DNA from: an uncultured Streptococcus sp.
GTDB lineage: Bacteria; Bacillota; Bacilli; Lactobacillales; Streptococcaceae
NCBI RefSeq assembly: GCF_938020365.1
Contig: NZ_CALIIB010000046.1
Span: 1 to 16,884, forward strand
Direction: 5' to 3'
Length of the DNA: 16,884 nucleotides
Position 1 is the first letter of the stretch; every line of letters begins with the position of its first letter. Positions 14,216-16,884 of this stretch are shown in pieces. Made by a program: the position numbers and the translations under genes. The notes beneath the pieces were generated by a model, which searched no databases, was not told where the DNA came from, and was given only the letters and a program-made list of their open reading frames with translations.

Positions 14216-14244
14216 ATTATAAACCTATCTATACCAATTTGCAA
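14216..14244 (-). promoter_or_regulatory. Orphan minus-strand promoter facing the bgaR 3' end
   Basis: On the minus strand TTGCAA (14244-14239), a 17-bp spacer and a perfect TATAAT (14221-14216) are seen. A start near 14209 would make a short RNA that runs into the bgaR terminator hairpin (14189-14156) within about 55 nt. No gene lies downstream on this strand before bgaC. Confidence 0.45.
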
Positions 14245-14293
14245 GACATTCTAAGAACTTTTGTTCATTAAAAAGTGAATTGTGTCAAAAAGT

Positions 14294-14323
14294 AAACAGG
14301 GCCTATTAATTTGTCCTGTTTTT
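14294..14323. terminator. Second hairpin with U tract in the bgaR-dhaM spacer
   Basis: AAACAGGGC (14294-14302) pairs with GTCCTGTTT (14313-14321, one G-U pair) around a 10-nt loop and is followed by TTC. It could be a back-up terminator for bgaR or, on the minus strand, for dhaM read-through. Confidence 0.5.
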
Positions 14324-14375
14324 CAATTATCCTAAGGAAGAAAAAATAAGAAACACTGGCTATTCCCCCGAAAAT

Positions 14376-14384
14376 TGGTATAAT
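14376..14384 (+). promoter_or_regulatory. Extended -10 motif directly before a terminator
   Basis: TGGTATAAT is a perfect extended -10 on the plus strand with a poor -35. The predicted start, near 14391, lies only about 8 nt before a strong terminator stem, so any transcript would be about 30 nt long. Confidence 0.35.
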
Positions 14385-14392
14385 GATAAAGC

Positions 14393-14422
14393 AAAAAAGC
14401 TGGGATTCAATCCCAGTTTTTT
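14393..14422. terminator. Bidirectional terminator downstream of dhaM
   Basis: CTGGGAT (14400-14406) pairs with ATCCCAG (14410-14416) around a 3-nt loop, with six A residues before it (14393-14398) and six T residues after it (14417-14422). It ends the dhaKLM transcript on the minus strand and works equally well on the plus strand. Confidence 0.88.
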
Positions 14423-14481
14423 GATATAAAATGTTCTTTATTTTTCAAATGAAATCGTTTATCAAGTCTTTAGAAAACCTG

Positions 14482-14856
14482 CTATTTCTTTATTTCTAAT
14501 TCACGAACCTGAAGCAAAACATTAGGTAAATCTGCCCCAGCCTGAAGAAGGGCAGCAGCCGTATAAGTGCCTTCTACTAAGGGAACATTATTGATAATGA
14601 TTTCCTTGTCAGAAAAGTCTGCGACCATTTCTAGATTCATCCGAGCCGAACCCAGATCGAAAAAGGCCAAAATAGTGTCCTTGTCATTAGCATCTAAAGC
14701 TGCCTGAATCCCTTCAAAGCTCGTCCCGATGCTACCGTCGTCCAACCCGCCTACATAGCTGATGCTCACATCTGCCGCCACCTGCGAAATGAGGTCAAAC
14801 AAGCCTTGGGCCAGGTTTTTGGAATGAGAAACGATAAGAATGCCAGTATCTGCCAT
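14482..14856 (-). CDS. dhaM: PTS-dependent dihydroxyacetone kinase, phosphotransferase subunit DhaM
   Basis: DhaM is the EIIA-Man-like phosphocarrier that takes phosphate from HPr and rephosphorylates the ADP bound to DhaL. The 124-residue protein is the single-domain gram-positive form, without the HPr and EI-like domains of the enterobacterial protein. The active His11 lies in ILIVSHSKNLAQG; later motifs are VGGLDDGSIGTS and AFFDLGSARMN. The ATG at 14856 shares a base with the dhaL stop (TGATG), with GGAGG inside the end of dhaL, so the two are translationally coupled. A strong terminator follows. Confidence 0.94.
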   Translation of the reverse strand: MADTGILIVSHSKNLAQGLFDLISQVAADVSISYVGGLDDGSIGTSFEGIQAALDANDKDTILAFFDLGSARMNLEMVADFSDKEIIINNVPLVEGTYTAAALLQAGADLPNVLLQVRELEIKK

Positions 14857-15434
14857 CAGCCTGCCTCCGTTTCTAGAAGAGCCTCAAAGAGGAGACCAGA
14901 TGAAGCCGAACCGGGATCGATATGGCCGATAGAACGCTCACCGACATAGGAAGCCCGCCCCTTGATCGCTTTCAGATTTTTGGTCGCTTCCACTAGGGAG
15001 CCAATCTTTTCACGCGTCAAGTTTCCGGACTGCAGAGAAAAAGGAATCTCCGACCAGACATCCACCATGGTCTTCTCACCAGGCACAGCCTTGCCCCGCT
15101 TCTGAATCATGTCCAGCCCAGCTTGGATGACTTCTGGCAAGTCTTTGCCGTCTTTTTCAGCCTTGGCCATGCCCATGAAGGCCGAGCCATAGAGAGGTCC
15201 GGAAGCACCGCCCACCTTGCTAATCAGCTGCATAGAAACAGCCTGAAAAACCTCAGCCGCACTGGCAAAGTCCTTAGCAGCTAGACTCTCTACTGCTGCT
15301 GCCATTCCTCTGGCCATATTGGCACCATGATCGCCATCACCGATGGGTGTATCAAGGTCAGACAGATAGTCTTTCTGGTCCTGGATCTTCTCGTTGAACA
15401 ACTGCATCCATTTTTTTGCTCTTGCTGCGTCCAT
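14856..15434 (-). CDS. dhaL: Dihydroxyacetone kinase, ADP-binding subunit DhaL
   Basis: DhaL carries a permanently bound ADP that shuttles phosphate from DhaM to dihydroxyacetone on DhaK. The 192-residue product shows the Mg-ADP-binding aspartates in DLDTPIGDGDHGANM (Asp28, Asp33, Asp35) and the nucleotide loop GGASGPLYG. I chose the ATG at 15434 (MDAARAKKW), which has AGGAGG with 5 nt spacing; the GTG two codons earlier overlaps that ribosome site. The ribosome site overlaps the dhaK stop region, and dhaM follows with a one-base overlap. Confidence 0.95.
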   Translation of the reverse strand: MDAARAKKWMQLFNEKIQDQKDYLSDLDTPIGDGDHGANMARGMAAAVESLAAKDFASAAEVFQAVSMQLISKVGGASGPLYGSAFMGMAKAEKDGKDLPEVIQAGLDMIQKRGKAVPGEKTMVDVWSEIPFSLQSGNLTREKIGSLVEATKNLKAIKGRASYVGERSIGHIDPGSASSGLLFEALLETEAG

Positions 15435-15444
15435 AAGCACCTCC

Positions 15445-16434
15445 TTACCAAGCGGCTGTTGTGACAGGACTATTGAGAGCTGTCAGCCAGTCTGGCTGAT
15501 CCAGCTGGATAAAGGTCAGAGAAATCCCTGCCATATCAATAGAAGTCATGTAATTACCCAGCTTTTTATAGACAACTTCGACTCCAGCATCTGCCAGAAG
15601 ATTTGCTACATCGGCCGCAAAGACATACTGCTCCATGAGCGGTGTTGCACCCATACCATTGATAAGAATGCCGATTTTCTTACCAGATTTGAGCTCAAAA
15701 GACTGACTGAGTTTTTCGATCAATTCCTTGGCTAAGTCCTTAGACGGCTGCATCTTTTCCTTGCGATAGCCGGGCTCACCATGGATGCCAATGCCGAACT
15801 CTATTTCATCATCAGCCAAAACAAAACCAGGCTTGCCAACTTCCGGTACGGTCGCCCCGCTCAGAGCCAAGCCAACTGTGTGAATATGTTTGACTAGCTC
15901 ATTAGCTAGTTCCTTGATTTCAGTCAGAGATTTGCCTGCACGCGCCGCATCTCCTAAAATCTTATGGACAAGAATGGTGCCAGCCACTCCGCGGCGGCCT
16001 TGAGTATAGAGGCTGTCTTCGACTGCGATATCGTCATCTACGACGACACTAGCCACCTCAATCCCTTCCATCTCAGCCATTTCCTGAGCCATTTCAAAGT
16101 TCATGATGTCACCGGAATAATTCTTAATCACCATGAAGACCCCAGCACCCTCATCTGCTTCCTTGATAGCCTGCAAGACCTGGTCAGGTGTTGGTGAAGT
16201 AAAGACCGCTCCGCAAATAGCGGCCGACAGCATGCCCTCACCGACAAAGCCAGCATGGGAAGGCTCATGACCACTGCCACCGCCAGAAATTAAGCCAACT
16301 TTGCCTGTCTTCTCACTCTTGCGGGCAATGATATCAAAGCCCTCCACCCGATAAACCAAATCGCTGTGAATATAGGCCAATCCTTCCAGCATCTCGTCCA
16401 CAACCGCTGTTGGGTCGTTGATAATTTTCTTCAT
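15445..16434 (-). CDS. dhaK: Dihydroxyacetone kinase, substrate-binding subunit DhaK
   Basis: DhaK binds dihydroxyacetone covalently as a hemiaminal to a histidine and presents it for phosphorylation to DHAP. In this 329-residue protein that residue is His218 in FGIGIHGEPGYR, and His56 lies in SGGGSGHEPSHAGF. Length and motifs are canonical. The ATG at 16434 has GGAGG with good spacing. No DhaQ (a DhaK-like co-regulator that can lack the histidine) is seen, and the presence of His218 makes this the catalytic subunit. It heads the dhaKLM operon, with a promoter and cre upstream. Confidence 0.96.
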   Translation of the reverse strand: MKKIINDPTAVVDEMLEGLAYIHSDLVYRVEGFDIIARKSEKTGKVGLISGGGSGHEPSHAGFVGEGMLSAAICGAVFTSPTPDQVLQAIKEADEGAGVFMVIKNYSGDIMNFEMAQEMAEMEGIEVASVVVDDDIAVEDSLYTQGRRGVAGTILVHKILGDAARAGKSLTEIKELANELVKHIHTVGLALSGATVPEVGKPGFVLADDEIEFGIGIHGEPGYRKEKMQPSKDLAKELIEKLSQSFELKSGKKIGILINGMGATPLMEQYVFAADVANLLADAGVEVVYKKLGNYMTSIDMAGISLTFIQLDQPDWLTALNSPVTTAAW

Positions 16435-16486
16435 AGGTGTCCTCCGTTTCTCAGCGTTTCTCTAAAATGAGCAATTCACCCCAACA

Positions 16487-16500
16487 AGAAAGCGCTATCA
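16487..16500. promoter_or_regulatory. Catabolite-responsive element at dhaK
   Basis: AGAAAGCGCTATCA matches the cre consensus TGWAANCGNTNWCA apart from the first base. It lies about 4-17 nt after the predicted dhaK start site, a position consistent with CcpA repression. Confidence 0.75.
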
Positions 16501-16510
16501 TTTTGATATT

Positions 16511-16539
16511 ATTTTAACATTTTATCTTACTGAAAGCAA
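16511..16539 (-). promoter_or_regulatory. dhaKLM promoter
   Basis: On the minus strand there is -35 TTGCTT (16539-16534), a 17-bp spacer and -10 TAAAAT (16516-16511) preceded by TGT (extended -10). The start is expected near 16504, next to the cre, and leaves a leader of about 70 nt. Confidence 0.7.
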
Positions 16540-16579
16540 ATTCTGCCACATCACAGACTAGAAGAAAACATCAAATTAG

Positions 16580-16608
16580 TTGACAAGAAAAAGTAGACAG
16601 TGTATACT
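16580..16608 (+). promoter_or_regulatory. Promoter of the TetR-family gene
   Basis: A perfect -35 TTGACA (16580-16585), 17-bp spacer and -10 TATACT (16603-16608). The start is expected near 16615. The spacer and -10 lie within a 17-bp palindrome. Confidence 0.88.
16592..16608. promoter_or_regulatory. TetR-type operator, copy 1
   Basis: AGTAGACA-G-TGTATACT is a 17-bp palindrome with 7 of 8 positions matching between arms. It overlaps the spacer and the -10 of the TetR-gene promoter, so binding would block RNA polymerase. Confidence 0.75.
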
Positions 16609-16619
16609 AAAGATAAATA

Positions 16620-16636
16620 AGTAAACAGCGTATACT
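16620..16636. promoter_or_regulatory. TetR-type operator, copy 2
   Basis: AGTAAACA-G-CGTATACT repeats copy 1 with two differences, 28 bp further on in the same orientation. It lies just after the predicted start site and before the GGAGGA ribosome site. Confidence 0.72.
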
Positions 16637-16649
16637 TTTGGAGGAGTAC

Positions 16650-16884
16650 ATGAAACGCAATACTGCCCAGCTGAAAGAACAGCTCATTCAAACAGGGATT
16701 GAAGAAATCGGAAAACATGGAATTGAACAGCTTTCACTCAGGACTGTTGCCAAGGTCTGCGGTGTGACTCACGGCAGCCCTTACCGCCATTTTGAGAGCA
16801 AGGAAGGCTACCTCAAGGTCGTTTTGACTCAGCTTTCGCTCTTTCTCAATCAGGAAATCAATGAAAATATTGATGCGACAGGTT
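16650..16884 (+). CDS. TetR/AcrR-family transcriptional regulator, N-terminal part
   Basis: The first 78 codons of a TetR-family regulator are present; the gene continues past the right edge. The helix-turn-helix is clear: GIEQLSLRTVAKVCGVTHGS followed by the recognition-helix end YRHFESKEGYL (about residues 24-56). The ATG at 16650 follows GGAGGA with good spacing. The ligand domain is outside the window, so the signal and targets are unknown. It is divergent from dhaKLM and therefore recalls DhaS, but its sequence looks like a general AcrR-type protein, and no DhaQ gene is seen. Two palindromes sit at its own promoter and none at dhaK, so autoregulation is the safest inference. Confidence 0.9.
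   Translation, partial: MKRNTAQLKEQLIQTGIEEIGKHGIEQLSLRTVAKVCGVTHGSPYRHFESKEGYLKVVLTQLSLFLNQEINENIDATG

Noticed and set aside
15434..15440. GTG start two codons upstream of the dhaL ATG
   Set aside because: The GTG is part of the AGGAGGTG ribosome site, so the ATG at 15434 is the sensible start.

Overview
The window looks like a chromosomal segment of a Streptococcus, most likely of the sanguinis/mitis group. It has low-GC firmicute codon use, strong GGAGG-type ribosome sites, cre and Rex operators, and a CiaR-type TTTAAG-N5-TTTAAG promoter. It also carries a bgaR/bgaC/mannose-PTS/agaS/galM cluster in the order known from Streptococcus pneumoniae. The species cannot be fixed from this window alone. 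I saw no rRNA, tRNA, CRISPR array, insertion sequence or prophage gene.

Layout. Positions 1-1170 hold the 5' end of adhE (minus strand, running off the window) with a good promoter, a Rex operator and a distant cre. Positions 1171-3829 are a minus-strand operon: low-molecular-weight protein tyrosine phosphatase, membrane-anchored MORN-repeat protein, and an OatA-like acyltransferase-SGNH protein. Positions 3976-5561 hold ruvB followed by an overlapping nucleotidyltransferase-like gene. Both ruvB and the phosphatase gene have an extended -10 element only 6 nt before the ATG, so both may be transcribed as leaderless mRNAs. Just upstream of ruvB (5604-5737) lies a cia-dependent small RNA (csRNA) gene that an ORF-based annotation would miss. 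A small plus-strand gene for a YiaA/YiaB-type membrane protein follows (5838-6200).

Positions 6260-13436 are a galactoside-use locus on the minus strand, read from high to low coordinate: bgaC (GH35 beta-galactosidase), PTS EIIB-EIIC-EIID-EIIA, agaS and galM. The divergent GntR/UTRA regulator gene (13436-14152) shares a 140-bp control region with bgaC that contains a perfect palindrome and a cre. An elaborate 165-bp inverted-repeat element sits between agaS and galM. The inferred logic is that the sugar enters as a phosphosugar through the PTS, BgaC cleaves the terminal galactose inside the cell, AgaS handles an amino-sugar or ketose phosphate, and GalM equilibrates the anomers of the freed galactose.

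Positions 14482-16539 are dhaKLM, the PTS-dependent dihydroxyacetone kinase, with a cre next to the predicted start site. Divergent from it is a TetR-family gene cut by the window end. Its promoter carries two near-identical 17-bp palindromes, which points to autoregulation. The gene-free stretch 14153-14481 is unusually rich in hairpins and promoter-like sequences.

The best non-coding signals are the csRNA (its CiaR site, anti-Shine-Dalgarno loop and start-codon-complementary segment are all visible, and it has a possible target at galM in this same window), the paired leaderless promoters, and the tandem TetR operators.
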